NCBI GenBank assembly: GCA_003222935.1
Contig: QHXL01000283.1
Location: 1-5,782, forward strand
Reading direction: 5' to 3'
DNA: 5,782 bases
Source: Acidobacteriota bacterium
GTDB taxonomy: Bacteria > Acidobacteriota > Blastocatellia > Pyrinomonadales > Pyrinomonadaceae
Position numbers and translations under genes: made by a program. Below, piece after piece: positions 4,814 to 5,782 of the stretch. The first letter of the stretch is position 1. The number at the start of each line of letters is the position of its first letter. Under the pieces are notes generated by a model. The model made no database searches. It had not been told where the DNA came from and saw nothing but the letters and a program-made list of their open reading frames with translations.

Positions 4814-5782
4814 ACACGCATTTACCGAGCGTCTCCAGGCACTTTGTCGAATGCCATCGGTCGCGGCGCGCGGAACCGGCATGCGCGCGATCGCCGAAGC
4901 AGTTGAACAATCTATGCAGCGCGTGGGAATAGGTACACGTACCTTTAAGATCGGGAATGGCTATCCGATTATCTATGGAGAATGTGGTGGCGGTCCGAAG
5001 AGTTTTGTTGTTTACGGTCACTACGACGTGCAGCCTGTGGGCCACTTAAATGAATGGTCGTTTGGACCATTCGCCGCTTCGATCCAGGACGGAAAGCTTT
5101 ATGCCCGTGGCGCCGCCAACAGCAAGGGTGATCTAGTCGCTCGCCTGGCAGCCGTCGAAGCTTATCAAAAGTCTTTCGGCAAATTACCGGTATCGTTGCG
5201 GTTTATTGTTGAAGGGGAAGATGGCCTGGGCAGTCCGAGTTTGTATCGCTTCACAAATGAACACGGCGACTTACTGAATGCAGATGGTTGTCTCTGGGAT
5301 GAAGGTTATCGCGATACCAAGGAAACTCCTGTTGTAAGCCTCGGGTTTAAAGGGATCACCTTTCTCGAACTCCGCGCTTTCGGAGCGCGTTCAGATCTGC
5401 ACTCCAAGTGGGGGACGATTGTTCCCAACCCTGCGTGGCGTTTGGTCCAGGCACTGGCGACGATAACGTCTCCCAAGGGAGTCATCACAATCGACGGCTT
5501 CTCGTCGCACATCGCACCCATCAGCGATGAAGACTCGGAAGTATTAAAGTCGATAGAACTCGATGAAGCGGGCCTGAAGCGCGAGTTTCGGATTCCCGGC
5601 TGGGTGCGGTCGATGAAGGGCTCGACACTTGTTAAAGAACACATTTTTGGTGCGACTTGCACGATCTGTGGAATTCAAACCGGTCATACCGACGCGGGCG
5701 CAAAGACAGTATTGCCGAGTACTGCCATGGCGCGTTTGGACTTTCGACTCGTGCCTGACCTAACCGGGAAAATAGTTAGCGA
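4773..5782 (+). CDS. M20-family metallopeptidase homologue with altered active site (3' end outside the window)
   Basis: Open for 336 codons and running off the right edge. It aligns by eye with the di-zinc M20 dipeptidase/deacylase family (ArgE, DapE, carnosinase type): a YGHYDVQP motif with H83 and D85, RGAANSKGD at 112-120, EGEDGLGS at 147-154, D171, DLHSKWG with H210 marking the lid domain, and CTICG and KTVLP further on. Three catalytic positions are changed. The bridging metal ligand Asp (RGAxDxKG) is N116. The general-base Glu and the next metal-ligand Glu (EGEEEIGS) are D150 and G151. Folding looks intact but hydrolysis by the usual mechanism is doubtful. The ATG at 4773 is chosen because an in-frame TAG lies at 4743-4745. 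TTG at 4746 is the only realistic alternative and would add nine residues. No strong Shine-Dalgarno is seen. The start lies inside the tandem duplication, 292 bases after the GNAT gene. The final His ligand lies beyond the window. Confidence 0.9.
   Translation, partial: MVFTKFDRYVDRHAHAFTERLQALCRMPSVAARGTGMRAIAEAVEQSMQRVGIGTRTFKIGNGYPIIYGECGGGPKSFVVYGHYDVQPVGHLNEWSFGPFAASIQDGKLYARGAANSKGDLVARLAAVEAYQKSFGKLPVSLRFIVEGEDGLGSPSLYRFTNEHGDLLNADGCLWDEGYRDTKETPVVSLGFKGITFLELRAFGARSDLHSKWGTIVPNPAWRLVQALATITSPKGVITIDGFSSHIAPISDEDSEVLKSIELDEAGLKREFRIPGWVRSMKGSTLVKEHIFGATCTICGIQTGHTDAGAKTVLPSTAMARLDFRLVPDLTGKIVS

Noticed and set aside
5306..5662. 118-codon minus-strand open frame
   Set aside because: It lies wholly antisense inside the M20 gene, whose plus-strand frame has clear family motifs; shadow frame.

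Overview
The window looks like a chromosomal segment of an Acidobacteriota-type bacterium, most likely class Blastocatellia. This rests on recognising family architectures: a DUF4388 / J-domain / TPR fusion protein, an HD-GYP protein, a COG3375-like GNAT and an M20 peptidase of the 'YGHYDVQP' type, all in DNA of roughly 50% GC. No rRNA, tRNA, CRISPR array or insertion sequence was seen, and the taxonomic call is inference without any database search.

Left half (1-2607, all minus strand). Transcription order is: a 491-residue DUF4388-J-TPR protein (2607-1132); an 81-base gap holding a perfect 17-base inverted repeat; an HD-GYP domain protein of the cyclic-di-GMP phosphodiesterase family (1050-376); then, only 12 bases later, the 5' part of a possible D12-like adenine methyltransferase or otherwise unknown protein (363 to beyond base 1). 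The last two genes are almost certainly co-transcribed.

Middle (2608-2899) is a divergent intergenic region. It holds a very good sigma-70 promoter reading rightwards (TTGACA, 17 bases, TATATT). A perfect 12-base palindrome touches the -35 box at about -41.5, a classic activator position.

Right half (2900-5782, all plus strand). A small soluble histidine-kinase-like protein (2900-3736) is followed 9 bases later by a GNAT acetyltransferase (3746-4480). Then come a perfect 2 x 135-base tandem duplication (4544-4813) and an M20-family metallopeptidase homologue (4773 to beyond the window). The duplication contains the start codon of the peptidase gene, so there are two start regions, and the upstream one leads only into a 35-codon dead end.

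The most striking feature is that two neighbouring 'enzymes' have lost catalytic residues. The kinase keeps its H-box histidine but has Trp in place of the Mg-binding N-box Asn and a broken G1 box. The M20 homologue has Asn, Asp and Gly in place of the bridging Asp, the general-base Glu and a metal-ligand Glu. The HD-GYP protein also departs from consensus at several non-ligand positions. The window may therefore encode a signalling and regulatory group that relies on phosphotransfer, binding or scaffolding rather than classical catalysis. That link is inference.
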